Shown here: positions 35,745 to 46,902 of the stretch, in pieces | How positions within the stretch are numbered: the stretch's first letter is position 1 | Layout: each line of letters opens with the position of its first letter | From: Janibacter massiliensis | GTDB lineage: Bacteria; Actinomycetota; Actinomycetes; Actinomycetales; Dermatophilaceae | Reading direction: 5' to 3' | Length of the DNA: 64,000 bases | NCBI RefSeq assembly: GCF_900289115.1 | Contig: NZ_LT985196.1 | Span: forward strand, 999,904 to 1,063,903 | Translations under genes and position numbers: made by a program | The notes under the pieces: generated by a model | What the model was told of the DNA's origin: nothing | Seen by the model: only the letters and a program-made list of their open reading frames with translations | Databases searched by the model: none

Positions 35745-37376
35745 TCAGACGTCGTCGGCGTCGACGATCCGGTAGGCGTAGCCCTGCTCGGCGAGGAAGC
35801 GCTGGCGGTGCGCGGCGAAGTCGGCGTCGACGGTGTCGCGCGCGACGATCGTGTAGAAGTGCGCGGTCCGACCGTCGCCCTTGGGGCGCATGACCCGGCC
35901 CAGGCGCTGGGCCTCCTCCTGGCGCGAGCCGAACGTCCCGCTCACCTGGATGGCGACCGACGCCTCCGGCAGGTCGACCGAGAAGTTTGCGACCTTGCTC
36001 ACGACGAGCAGGTCGATCTCGCCCGTGCGGAACGCCGCGAACAGCCGCTGCCGCTCGGTGACGGACGTCTCGCCGGTGATGAGGTCGGCGCCGAGCCGGT
36101 CGACGATCTCGTCGAGCTGGTCGAGGTACTGCCCGATGACGAGCGTCGGCTCACCCCGGTGCCGTTCCACGAGCCGCTCGACGACCGGCAGCTTCTCCGC
36201 GGCGCACGCCGCGAGCCGGTACCGCTCGTCGGGCTCGGCGGTCGCGTACGCCATGCGCATCGCGTCCGACAGCCCGACCCGGACCTCGACGCAGTCGGCC
36301 GGGGCGATCCATCCCTGGGCCTCGATGTCCTTCCACGGCGCGTCGTAGCGCTTGGGCCCGATGAGCGAGAACACGTCGCCTTCACGACCGTCCTCGCGCA
36401 CGAGCGTCGCGGTGAGGCCGAGCCGCCGCCGGGCCTGGAGGTCGGCCGTCATCCGGAAGATCGGTGCGGGCAGCAGATGGACCTCGTCGTAGACGATGAG
36501 TCCCCAGTCCCGGGCGTCGAGGAGCTCCAGGTGCGGGTGGATGCCCTTCCGCTTGAGCGTGAGGACCTGGTACGTCGCGATCGTCACGGGGCGGATCTCC
36601 TTGCGGGCCCCGGAGTACTCGCCGATCTCGTCCTCGGTGAGGGTCGTCCGGCGGAGCAGCTCGTCGCGCCACTGCCGTGCCGAGACCGTGTTCGTCACGA
36701 GGATGAGCGTCGTCGACCGGGCCTTGGCCATCGCGCCGGCGCCGACGATCGTCTTGCCCGCCCCGCACGGGAGGACGACGACGCCCGAGCCGCCGTCCCA
36801 GAACCCGTCGACGGCCTGCTCCTGGTACGGCCGCATCGACCACCCGTCGCGGGTCAGGTCGATCGGGTGGGCCTCGCCGTCGACGTACCCCGCCTCGTCC
36901 TCGGCCGGCCAGCCGAGGGTGAGCAGCTGCTGCTTGAGGTGGCCGCGCTCCGAGGGGTGGACGAGGACGGTGTCGTCGTCGACCCGGTCGCCGAGCAGGC
37001 CCTTCACCTTCTTGTGCCGCGCGACCTCGGTGAGCACCGCGCGGTCGGTCGTCACGAGGACGAGCCGGCCCTGCTCGTCCTTGCGCAGCGTGAGCCGCCC
37101 GTAGCGGGCCATCGTCTCCGCGACGTCGACGAGCAGCGCCTGCGGGACGGGGAAGCGGCTGTGCGTGACGAGCGCGTCGACGACCTGCTCGGCGTCGAAC
37201 CCCGCGGCCCGCGCGTTCCACAGCCCCAGCGGCGTCAGCCGGTAGGTGTGGATGTGCTCGGGGGCGCGTTCGAGCTCGGCGAAGGGGGCGATCGCCCGGC
37301 GCGCGGCGGGCGCGTCCGGGTGGTCGACCTCGAGCAGGAGCGTCTTGTCGCTCTGGACGATGAGGGGGCCGGTCAC
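35745..37376 (-). CDS. DNA repair helicase XPB
   Basis: 543 residues. N-terminal damage-recognition-like domain of about 170 residues, then superfamily 2 helicase: MRPYQEQAVDGFW (Q region), Walker A LPCGAGKTIVG, IVTNTVSARQW, DEAH-box variant VYDEVHLLP (DEVH as in XPB), GLTATLVREDG, and in the second RecA domain the RED-like ETSVTERQ, LLVVSKVANFSVDLPEA and QRLGRVMRPK. ATP-dependent 3'-5' helicase linked to nucleotide excision repair. GTG start lies 4 nt after the stop of the small membrane protein gene. Confidence 0.95.
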   Translation of the reverse strand: MTGPLIVQSDKTLLLEVDHPDAPAARRAIAPFAELERAPEHIHTYRLTPLGLWNARAAGFDAEQVVDALVTHSRFPVPQALLVDVAETMARYGRLTLRKDEQGRLVLVTTDRAVLTEVARHKKVKGLLGDRVDDDTVLVHPSERGHLKQQLLTLGWPAEDEAGYVDGEAHPIDLTRDGWSMRPYQEQAVDGFWDGGSGVVVLPCGAGKTIVGAGAMAKARSTTLILVTNTVSARQWRDELLRRTTLTEDEIGEYSGARKEIRPVTIATYQVLTLKRKGIHPHLELLDARDWGLIVYDEVHLLPAPIFRMTADLQARRRLGLTATLVREDGREGDVFSLIGPKRYDAPWKDIEAQGWIAPADCVEVRVGLSDAMRMAYATAEPDERYRLAACAAEKLPVVERLVERHRGEPTLVIGQYLDQLDEIVDRLGADLITGETSVTERQRLFAAFRTGEIDLLVVSKVANFSVDLPEASVAIQVSGTFGSRQEEAQRLGRVMRPKGDGRTAHFYTIVARDTVDADFAAHRQRFLAEQGYAYRIVDADDV

Positions 37377-37380
37377 CCGG

Positions 37381-37746
37381 TCAGGATCCTCCTGCGCCGA
37401 GGAGCCCGATGGCCCCGAACATCAGCGCGAAGTAGGCCACGAAGAACAGGATGCCGAGGGCGATCGTCGCGATGAGCGAGGTCCAGAACCAGCGCCAGCC
37501 GCGCCTCACCTGCGCGGCGTACTCCGTCCGGTCGTACGGCGCGATGCTCATCGCGCGGGTCGTCGGGACGAGCGCGAAGAGCACGGGGTACATGCCGCAC
37601 ACGACGGAGACCACGAGGATGACGATGAGCAGCGTCGTGGCCTCGGACTTGTCGACGTACGGCGCGACGTAGACGGGCTGCCCCGGCAGGGGCGTGAACC
37701 CCGGGGCGGGCGGGGTCGTGCGCGGCTCGCTCTCGTGCTCGGTCAT
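37381..37746 (-). CDS. Small two-helix membrane protein, unknown function
   Basis: 121 residues from MTEHES (AAGGGGG upstream). Pro-rich 40-residue head, helix at about 47-68 (TTLLIVILVVSVVCGMYPVLF), basic cytoplasmic loop with TEYAAQVRRGWRWFW, helix at about 93-118. No family recognised. 4 bp before the XPB start, so probably co-transcribed. Confidence 0.7.
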   Translation of the reverse strand: MTEHESEPRTTPPAPGFTPLPGQPVYVAPYVDKSEATTLLIVILVVSVVCGMYPVLFALVPTTRAMSIAPYDRTEYAAQVRRGWRWFWTSLIATIALGILFFVAYFALMFGAIGLLGAGGS

Positions 37747-37803
37747 GTGGTCCCCCTTGGTCGTGTCGTCCTGCACCACGAAACTACCGTGCGGGCTCCG
37801 GTC

Positions 37804-40044
37804 TCATTCCCACGCGGCCGCCGTGATCCGGTGGACGGAGAGGGTCCGGGGCGAGCCGTCGGCCCGGCCGAGGATGCGCCCGCCCTCGATCCGTTCGGGG
37901 TGGAAGAGGATGCGCGAGACGGCGCCGGCGGAGTCGGCGTACCCGACCCACACCGCCCGACGGTCGGCCGCGGCGTCCCGCAGCACGGCGATCGCCGTCG
38001 CCGGGTCCGTCGGACGGAGCGCGGGCCGGCCGCGCTCGTCCCGTGCGGCGGCCTCGGTCCGTTCCTGCCCGGTGCGCATCGCCGCCACGACCTCGGCGAC
38101 GAGCGCGTCGTCGACCCTGCGCACGGTCACCTCGGCCGCTCGCGGGACGGCCGCGCGCCGGGCCCGGCCGGGCAGCAGGAGCTCGCCGCCGCTGGACTCG
38201 GAGACGTTGGCGATCCCCAGGTCGGAGAGCAGGTCGGACAGGACGCCCGGGGCCAGGGGGCTGACGAGGACGGTCGGGGCGATGCGGCGCAGCTGGGCCG
38301 GCGCGGCGTCGGCCGATCGGACCAGCGCCTCGAGCGCGGTCTCGTCGTCGCTGCGGACGTACGAGCCGACCCCGCCGACACGGATCGCGCCGTGCCGCCG
38401 GGCGGTGTCGCGCACGAGGTAGTCGAGCGGCTGCGGCAGCGGGGTGGGCGAGTGCTCGGCGAGCACCGCCAGGACATGGTCGGCGCTCGTCCCCGCGTCG
38501 AGCGCGCGGGTGATCGACGCGCGGGAGAACCGGAAGACCGTCGCACCGCCGCGGGACTCGACGTCGGCCGCGGCGTGCATGAGCCGGGCGAGCTCGGGGA
38601 CGAGCGGGCCGGGGGCGATCGCGGTGAGGTCGCCCTGGAGGATGAGCTGGTCGATCGGTTGCGGCGCGACGGCCGCACAGGCGGTCTCGAGGTCCTCCTC
38701 GTCGGCCCCGTCGGCGAGGGCGGCGGCGACGGTCCCGGCGGCGCCGCGGGCGAGGACGCCGAGCAGCTCCCCCTCGAGGAGGACGGCGTCGACGAGCTCG
38801 CGCGCCCCGGCGGGGACGCGCCGCGGGGCGAGGTCGGCCAGGTGCTGCAGGAGACGGTCGAGGGGCGGGGCGACCGGGCGGGCCGCGACGAGCGCGGCGA
38901 CGACGGAGCGGCGCAGGGAGCGAGCCGCCGGGCGGCGCGCCTGGTCGGACAGCAGGCCGATGGTCCCGCCCCGCCCGGGGGTGCCGACGAGGTGGCCCAC
39001 GTGGTCGCTGCGCCACCACGTCCGCACGAGGAGGGCCCACCGCCGGGCGAGCCCGGCGGCGAGGAAGGCGTCGGCGAGCGGGGTGAGCCGGAACGCCGGG
39101 TCGGGGTCGTGGTCGTCGGCGACGAGACCGGCGTCGAGGAGCAGACCGAGCACGGTCGCGGCGCGGCGGTCGTCGAGCTCGAGGGCGCCGGCCGCGCGCC
39201 GCAGGTCACGCACGCCGAGGTCGCCCGAGCGCAGCACCCGCGGAGGCTCGGCGTCCCACGCCCGCAGCAGCTCCTCGACGACGGCGACGAGGTCGGCCGC
39301 GGCGAGGCCGCCGGCGGCGTCGACGTCGGGGACGAGGGGCAAGGGGCCGTCGGCGTCCGCTGCAGTGACGTCCGGGGGCGCGGGGGCGCGGTCGGTGAGG
39401 TGCCCCCGCAGGGCCAGACCGTGCTCGCGGGGCAGGACGACGGTGGCGCTCCCCGCGCTGCCGTCGGTCGCGAGGACGCCCGCGGCGACGAGCGCCTCGA
39501 CGGCCGCCGCGGACGCGCCGCCGGGGTCGGGCCGGTGCGCGACCGGCGGGCCGGCGGCCAGACGTGCGGCGATGGCCCCACCCGGGGCGGGCGCCGCAGC
39601 GATCGCCGACTCGAGGTCCGACGGCGCGAGAACCGCCACGCCGAGGGCGGCGGCGGGCGGGCCGAGCTCACCGGGGTGGGGACCGAGCAGCGGCTCGATG
39701 CCCCGGACGACCTCGTACCCGTCGGCGGGGCGCCACAGCAGCGACCGCAGCCACAGCCGGGCCAGACCGGAATCGAGGTCGTCCCGCGTCCACGCGGGCA
39801 GCAGCGGGGCGAGGACCGCGGAGTCGATCGCCGTCCCGCCGACGAGGACCGCTGCGGTGAGGAGGTCGAGATCGGCGCGGGGCAGGTCGTCGAGCGCCCG
39901 GGTCAGGCTCGCCGTCGTCGTCGCGCGGGAGGCGAGGGTCGTCACGTCGGCCGGCGCCGGACGGGCGAGGTCCGGGCGGTCGAGCAGGAGGGCCGCGAGC
40001 TCGGCGTCGGACCGGCCGCGCAGGTCCTGCGCGAAGTACCTCAT
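37804..40044 (-). CDS. Helicase-associated (XPB-partner) domain protein
   Basis: 746 residues from MRYFAQDLRG. Acidic, Ala/Leu-rich, no ATPase motifs. The C-terminal part (LILQGDLTAIAPGPLVPELARLM and YLVRDTARRHGAIRVGGVGSY) matches the helicase_C_3 / XPB-SSL2-like domain found in the actinobacterial protein encoded beside XPB; the last 100 residues form a WYL-like segment (ALRPTDPATAIAVLRDAA to HRITAAAWE). Probably an XPB accessory or regulator (inference from neighbourhood). Divergent from the cold-shock gene. Confidence 0.8.
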   Translation of the reverse strand: MRYFAQDLRGRSDAELAALLLDRPDLARPAPADVTTLASRATTTASLTRALDDLPRADLDLLTAAVLVGGTAIDSAVLAPLLPAWTRDDLDSGLARLWLRSLLWRPADGYEVVRGIEPLLGPHPGELGPPAAALGVAVLAPSDLESAIAAAPAPGGAIAARLAAGPPVAHRPDPGGASAAAVEALVAAGVLATDGSAGSATVVLPREHGLALRGHLTDRAPAPPDVTAADADGPLPLVPDVDAAGGLAAADLVAVVEELLRAWDAEPPRVLRSGDLGVRDLRRAAGALELDDRRAATVLGLLLDAGLVADDHDPDPAFRLTPLADAFLAAGLARRWALLVRTWWRSDHVGHLVGTPGRGGTIGLLSDQARRPAARSLRRSVVAALVAARPVAPPLDRLLQHLADLAPRRVPAGARELVDAVLLEGELLGVLARGAAGTVAAALADGADEEDLETACAAVAPQPIDQLILQGDLTAIAPGPLVPELARLMHAAADVESRGGATVFRFSRASITRALDAGTSADHVLAVLAEHSPTPLPQPLDYLVRDTARRHGAIRVGGVGSYVRSDDETALEALVRSADAAPAQLRRIAPTVLVSPLAPGVLSDLLSDLGIANVSESSGGELLLPGRARRAAVPRAAEVTVRRVDDALVAEVVAAMRTGQERTEAAARDERGRPALRPTDPATAIAVLRDAAADRRAVWVGYADSAGAVSRILFHPERIEGGRILGRADGSPRTLSVHRITAAAWE

Positions 40045-40093
40045 CCGGTCCGCTCCATCCGGCCACGGTAACCCCGCGGCCGTCTCGTCCTCC

Positions 40094-40127
40094 GCGGCCG
40101 TCCGGGGTCGGCGGCCGTCCGGGGTCG
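40094..40127. repeat. Tandem 17-bp repeat, two copies
   Basis: GCGGCCGTCCGGGGTCG twice in a row between the divergent helicase-associated and cold-shock genes, ending 10 bp before the -10-like TAAACT at 40138. Confidence 0.7.
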
Positions 40128-40137
40128 GCGCAGCCGG

Positions 40138-40143
40138 TAAACT
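40138..40143 (+). promoter_or_regulatory. -10 hexamer TAAACT of the cold-shock gene
   Basis: TAAACT 40 nt before the GTG at 40184, leaving a leader of about 35 nt that contains GAGGAA as SD. Confidence 0.5.
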
Positions 40144-40183
40144 CGGTGGGTCCCCCCGCACGACGAGCCCCGAGGAAGACCCA

Positions 40184-40579
40184 GTGCCCACAGGCAAGGT
40201 GAAGTGGTACGACGCGGAGAAGGGCTTCGGCTTCATCTCCGGCGACGAGGGGACCGACGTCTTCCTCCACGCCCAGGCGCTGCCCGCCGGCACGACGACG
40301 CTCAAGGGCGGGACGCGGGTCGAGTACGGGATCGTCGAGGGGCGCCGCGGCGCCCAGGCGCTCTCCGTCCGGGTCCTCGACGCCCCGCAGTCGGTCGAGG
40401 CGAACCGTCGCGTGCGCGACCGCAAGCCCGCGGACGAGATGGTCGTCATCGTCGAGGACCTCATCCGTCTGCTCGACGACGTCGAGGGGTCGCTGCGCCG
40501 GGGTCGCTACCCCGACAAGCAGTTCGGCTCCAAGGTCGCCCAGGTGCTGCGGGCCGTCGCCGCCGACCTCGAGGTCTGA
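40184..40579 (+). CDS. Cold-shock domain protein with C-terminal extension
   Basis: 131 residues. Cold-shock domain in the first 67: GKVKWYDAEKGFGFISGDEGTD has RNP1 (KGFGFI) and VFLHAQAL is RNP2. The extension of about 60 residues (ADEMVVIVEDLIRLLDDVEGSL) is helical and occurs in the longer actinobacterial Csp next to DUF3027. Binds single-stranded nucleic acid. GTG start with GAGGAA upstream; DUF3027 follows after one base. Confidence 0.9.
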   Translation: MPTGKVKWYDAEKGFGFISGDEGTDVFLHAQALPAGTTTLKGGTRVEYGIVEGRRGAQALSVRVLDAPQSVEANRRVRDRKPADEMVVIVEDLIRLLDDVEGSLRRGRYPDKQFGSKVAQVLRAVAADLEV

Positions 40580-40580
40580 G

Positions 40581-41321
40581 ATGCCGGTCCCGGTGAAGAC
40601 GGACACGACGCTCTCCTCCTCCGTCGAGCTCGCCCACGCGGCCGCGGCGTCCATCGCGGAGGCCGGCACCGTCGGCGAGCACATCGGCTTCGTCATGGAC
40701 GGCGAGCGGATCGGCACGCACTCGTTCGTGTGCACCTCTCGCGCGTACCGCGGGTGGCGCTGGGCCGTGACCGTCGCCCGCGCCCCGCGGAGCAAGACGG
40801 TGACCGTCTGCGAGACGCACCTGCTGCCGACCGAGGACGCGGTGCTGGCCCCCGAGTGGGTGCCCTACGAGGAGCGGCTGGCGCCCGGGGACATCGGTCC
40901 CGGGGACGTCACCCCGTACGTCGAGGCCGACCCGCTGCTCGAGGAGGGCTGGGAGGCCACCGGCGACGAGGACGTCGACCGGATGGCGCAGTGGGAGCTC
41001 GGCCTCGGTCGCCCGCGCGTGCTGTCCGCCGAAGGACGTGAGGTCGCGGCCCAGCGGTGGTACGACGGGGAGCAGGGCCCGTCCGCGGCGGTCGCCGTGA
41101 AGGCCCCGGCCCAGTGCTCGACCTGCGGCTTCCTCCTGCCGGTCGCCGGGGTGCTCCGGTCCACCTTCGGGATCTGCGCGAACGCGTGGTCCCCCTCCGA
41201 CGGGTCCGTCGTCAGCCTCGACCACGGCTGCGGCGCGCACTCCGAGGTCGACATCGACAAGCCGGCCCCGGAGACCCCGCCGGCCCCGATGCTCGACGAC
41301 TTCGAGCTCGACCCCGCCTGA
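40581..41321 (+). CDS. DUF3027 protein
   Basis: 246 residues, starting one base after the cold-shock stop. I recognise the DUF3027 family (actinobacteria, function unknown). Features: HIGFVMDGERIGTHSF, an RGWRWAVTVAR segment, APEWVPYEERLAPGDIGPGD and, in the C-terminal half, a Cys-rich part (CSTCGFLLPVAGVLRSTFGICAN followed by DHGCGAHSE) with four Cys and two His that could bind a metal. Probably cytoplasmic. Conserved pairing with the csp gene suggests a linked role in RNA metabolism (inference). Confidence 0.85.
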   Translation: MPVPVKTDTTLSSSVELAHAAAASIAEAGTVGEHIGFVMDGERIGTHSFVCTSRAYRGWRWAVTVARAPRSKTVTVCETHLLPTEDAVLAPEWVPYEERLAPGDIGPGDVTPYVEADPLLEEGWEATGDEDVDRMAQWELGLGRPRVLSAEGREVAAQRWYDGEQGPSAAVAVKAPAQCSTCGFLLPVAGVLRSTFGICANAWSPSDGSVVSLDHGCGAHSEVDIDKPAPETPPAPMLDDFELDPA

Positions 41322-41347
41322 GCCCCACCTCGCAGGAGAACGACCCC

Positions 41348-42846
41348 ATGCCGAACGTCACGGACGGCGCGACCGTCCCCGCCCCGTCGCGTCCGAGCGG
41401 CCCCGGCGCCCTCGACCGCTACTTCCGGATCACCGAGCGCGGCTCGACCGTCGCCCAGGAGGTCCGCGGCGGGCTCGCGACCTTCTTCACGATGGCGTAC
41501 ATCGTCGTCCTCAACCCGCTGATCATCGGCACGGTCAAGGACGGCTCCGGCCAGTACCTCGGCGGGGGTGACGCCCCGAACCTGGCGATGGTCGCCGCGG
41601 CCACGGCGCTCGTCGCCGGCGTGATGACGATCCTCATGGGCGTCGTCGCGAACTACCCGCTGGCGCTCGCCACCGGCCTGGGGCTCAACGCCGTCGTCGC
41701 CTTCAGCATCGCCGCCCTGCCGGGGATGACGTGGGCCGACGCGATGGGCCTCGTCGTCCTCGAGGGCCTCATCATCCTCGTGCTCGTCCTCACCGGCTTC
41801 CGCACCGCGGTCCTGCACGCGGTCCCGCCGCAGCTGAAGACCGCGATCTCCGTCGGGATCGGCCTGTTCATCACGATCGTCGGACTGGTCGACGCGGGCT
41901 TCGTCCGCAAGACCGAGGCCGGGCCCCTCGGTGAGCTCGGCGTCGGCGGGTTCCTCGCCGGCTGGCCGCTGCTCGTCTTCGTCCTCGGGCTCGCCGCGAT
42001 CATCGTCCTGCTCGTCCGCGGGGTGCGATCCTCACGGGCATCGTCGGCGCCACCGTCCTTGCCCTGATCGTCGAGGCCGTCTTCGACGTCGGGCCGCAGC
42101 GGGACGCGACCGGGAAGCTGACGAACCCGACGGGCTGGGGCCTCAACGTCCCGACCTTCCCCGACCGGTTCGTCGAGGTGCCGGACCTGGGCCTCCTGGG
42201 TCAGTTCGACCTGCTCGGGTCGTTCTCCCGCATCGGCATCGTCGCTGCGCTCCTGCTCGTCTTCACCCTCCTGCTCGCCGACTTCTTCGACACGATGGGG
42301 ACGATGGTCGCCGTCGGCGCCGAGGCCGGGCTGCTCGACGAGGCCGGCGACCCGCCGAACGCCCAGCGGATCCTCCTCGTCGACTCCGTCGCGGCCGCCG
42401 CCGGCGGCGCGGCCGGAGTCTCCTCGAACACCTCGTACATCGAGTCCGCCTCCGGTGTCGGCGAGGGTGCCCGGACCGGGCTGGCCTCGGTCGTCACGGG
42501 CGTGCTCTTCCTGCTCGCGATGTTCGTCGCGCCGCTCGTCGCCGTCGTGCCGTACGAAGCGGCGACGCCCGCGCTCGTCGTCGTCGGCTTCCTCATGATG
42601 CAGCAGGTCAAGGGGATCGACTGGGACGACATCGACATCGCGCTGCCGGCCTTCCTCACGATCGTCCTCATGCCGTTCACGTACTCGATCACCGCCGGGA
42701 TCGGTGCCGGGTTCGTCGTCTGGTGCCTCATCAAGGTCGTTCGGGGCCGGGCTCGGGAGATCCACCCGCTCATGTGGATCGTCGCCGCACTGTTCGTCGT
42801 CTACTTCGCGATGGACCCGATCCAGCGGCTGCTCGGCGTGCGCTGA
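41348..42846 (+). pseudogene. NCS2-family purine permease, frameshifted
   Basis: The first 227 codons or so (MPNVTDGATV onward) encode the N-terminal half of an AzgA-type hypoxanthine/adenine/guanine permease (RITERGSTVAQEVRGGLATF, LATGLGLNAVVAFS). After GVR at 42020-42028 the frame runs into 13 unrelated codons and stops at 42067, while the second half continues in another frame from ATC at 42028 (ILTGIVGATVLALIVE, then DFFDTMGTMVAVG and SSNTSYIESASGVG) to 42846. Net loss of 1 (mod 3) bases. Homologues read VRGAIL here, which a 7-bp loss between GCG direct repeats would explain (inference). Inactive unless the error is in the assembly. Confidence 0.85.
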
Positions 42847-42915
42847 GGCCCGGAATAGCAGGGCCCGGCGGGGCGTTGGACGACGTGTACCCGACCCTGC
42901 TGGAGGCCTGATCGC

Positions 42916-44214
42916 GTGAGCCCGACGTTCCGATCCCTGGAGAATCCCAACTACCGGATCTGGTTCGCGGCAGCGCTCGTCTCCAACATCGGCACGTGGA
43001 TGGGCCGCGTGGCTCAGGACTGGGTCGTCCTCACCGAGGTCACCGACCGCTCGGCCGCCGCGCTCGGGATCGTCACCGGGCTGCAGTTCCTGCCCTTCCT
43101 CCTGCTCTTCCCGATCGCCGGCACGATCGCCGACCGCTTCCCCAAGCGCACGGTCCTCGCGGTGACGCAGGCGGTCCTCGGGCTGACCGCTCTCGCCCTC
43201 GCGCTCCTGGTCGCGGCCGACGCCGCCCAGCTGTGGCACGTGTACGCGATCGCCCTCGTCTCCGGGGTCGCCACCGCGATCGACAACCCGACCCGGCAGG
43301 CGTTCGTCTCGGAGATGGTGCCCGCCCGCGGGCTGTCGAACGCGGTGGCGCTCAACAGCGCCTCGTTCAACCTCGGGCGGCTGGCCGGTCCCGCGGCGGC
43401 CGGGCTGACGATCGCGGCGTGGGGCTCGACGGTGGCGCTGGCGACGAACGCCCTGTCGTTCGTCGCGGTCCTCGTCGCGCTGGCGATGATCGACGGGTCC
43501 GCGCTGCGACCGGCGCCCCGCCCGCGCACGCGACCGAGGGTGCTCGACGGCGTCCGGTACGTCCGCCGCCGTCCGGACATCCTTCTCGTCCTCGCGCTCG
43601 TGTTCGTCCTGGGCACCTTCGGGATGAACTTCCAGATCACGATGGCGCTCATGGCGACCGAGGAGTTCGGCAAGGGGGCCGGGGAGTTCGGACTGCTCGG
43701 ATCGGTGATGGCGATCGGCTCGCTGTCGGCCGCGCTGCTCTCCGCCCGGCGCGAGCGACCCCGGATGCGGGTGCTGCTGCTCTCGCTCGCAGCCTTCGTC
43801 GGAGCGAGCGGGCTCGCCGCTCTCGCCCCGACCTACCCCCTGTTCGCCCTCTCGCTGGTGCCCGTCGGGCTGTCCGCGCTCACCGCGATGACGACGGCCA
43901 ACGCGATGGTCCAGCTCCGGTCCGACGCAGCCGTGCGCGGACGCGTCATGGCGCTCTACACCGCGGTCTTCTTCGGCGGGACCCCGATCGGTGCGCCGGT
44001 GGTCGGGTGGATCGGTGAGGTCCTCGGGCCGCGGTGGACGATCGGGATCGGGTCGATCGCCGTCGGGGTCGCGCTGGTCGGTGCCTGGGTCTGGCTTCGG
44101 ATGGTGCACGATCTGAGCGTGACCTTCGACCGCCACCGCCCGTGGATCACCGTCGCCGTGCCGGCGCCGAGCATGCCGGTGCGCCGGGCGCTCGACCCGG
44201 AGCCCGTCCGATGA
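42916..44214 (+). CDS. MFS exporter, EntS/DUF894 type
   Basis: 432 residues, about 12 helices. SLENPNYRIWFAAALVSNIGTWMGRVAQDWVVL is the typical opening of the EntS-like (MFS_3) branch; FPIAGTIADRFPKR is the MFS motif A loop and TAIDNPTRQAFVSEMV is diagnostic for this branch, with ATEEFGKGAGEFGLLGS in the second half. Likely drug or siderophore exporter; substrate unknown. GGAGG 9 nt before GTG. Stop overlaps the following small gene. Confidence 0.9.
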   Translation: MSPTFRSLENPNYRIWFAAALVSNIGTWMGRVAQDWVVLTEVTDRSAAALGIVTGLQFLPFLLLFPIAGTIADRFPKRTVLAVTQAVLGLTALALALLVAADAAQLWHVYAIALVSGVATAIDNPTRQAFVSEMVPARGLSNAVALNSASFNLGRLAGPAAAGLTIAAWGSTVALATNALSFVAVLVALAMIDGSALRPAPRPRTRPRVLDGVRYVRRRPDILLVLALVFVLGTFGMNFQITMALMATEEFGKGAGEFGLLGSVMAIGSLSAALLSARRERPRMRVLLLSLAAFVGASGLAALAPTYPLFALSLVPVGLSALTAMTTANAMVQLRSDAAVRGRVMALYTAVFFGGTPIGAPVVGWIGEVLGPRWTIGIGSIAVGVALVGAWVWLRMVHDLSVTFDRHRPWITVAVPAPSMPVRRALDPEPVR

Positions 44215-44294
44215 CCCCGCGGTTCCGCCGCTGGGCGACGATCGTCGTCCTCGTCGCGCTCGTCGTCGTCACCGCCCTCGGCGCGTTCCTCTGA
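44211..44294 (+). CDS. 27-residue single-helix membrane peptide coupled to MFS gene
   Basis: ATG overlaps the MFS stop by ATGA, giving a 27-residue peptide MTPRFRRWATIVVLVALVVV plus seven residues: a basic head and one hydrophobic helix, orientation N-in by the positive-inside rule. Too short for family recognition. The overlap and composition suggest a real small membrane protein that accompanies the transporter. Confidence 0.5.
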   Translation: MTPRFRRWATIVVLVALVVVTALGAFL

Positions 44295-44332
44295 CGAGCA
44301 CTCCCTCGGCCTTTTCTCCCTCACCCTTTTCG

Positions 44333-44400
44333 CATTTGCGCGCGCAAATGACATCTGCGCGTGAAATATCGCGCGCGTCTGTCACTTGCGCGCGCAAATG
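44333..44400. repeat. Palindromic intergenic repeat, copy 2
   Basis: Same three-module plan as copy 1 in 68 bp: perfect 18-bp palindrome CATTTGCGCGCGCAAATG (44333-44350), a central imperfect hairpin with loop AATA (44351-44382), and CACTTGCGCGCGCAAATG (44383-44400). Between the convergent small-peptide gene and serC, 18 bp from the serC stop. Confidence 0.9.
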
Positions 44401-44418
44401 CAGGGGTGTGAGCGGGCG

Positions 44419-46784
<2,366 letters not shown>

Positions 46785-46811
46785 GCCCGCGTGTCCGACC
46801 GGGGCCCCGAC

Positions 46812-46883
46812 CGAATCTGCGCGTCATCGGTGACATCTGCGCGCGATATTCGGCGCGCAGATGGCAATCGCGCGCGCAATTGC
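46812..46883 (-). repeat. Palindromic intergenic repeat, copy 4 (right arm of cassette)
   Basis: 72 bp, the inverted counterpart of copy 3: degenerate module starting CGAATCTGCGCG (46812), central hairpin 46834-46863 identical to the reverse complement of copy 3, then GCAATCGCGCGCGCAATTGC (46864-46883). Between the AbiEi-type gene and citrate synthase, convergent. Confidence 0.9.
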
Positions 46884-46902
46884 GGTGGAGGGGGCGGAGG
46901 GG

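Noticed and set aside
41057..42067. Long frame through the end of DUF3027 into NCS2 as one fusion gene
   Set aside because: The first part is a shadow of DUF3027; a good SD (AGGAG) and ATG at 41348 mark the permease start.
44333..44400. Repeat copy 2 as an ordinary intrinsic terminator
   Set aside because: Related copies lie in tandem and divergent gaps and carry three stacked palindromes, unlike the single 14-15 bp stems used as terminators elsewhere in the window.
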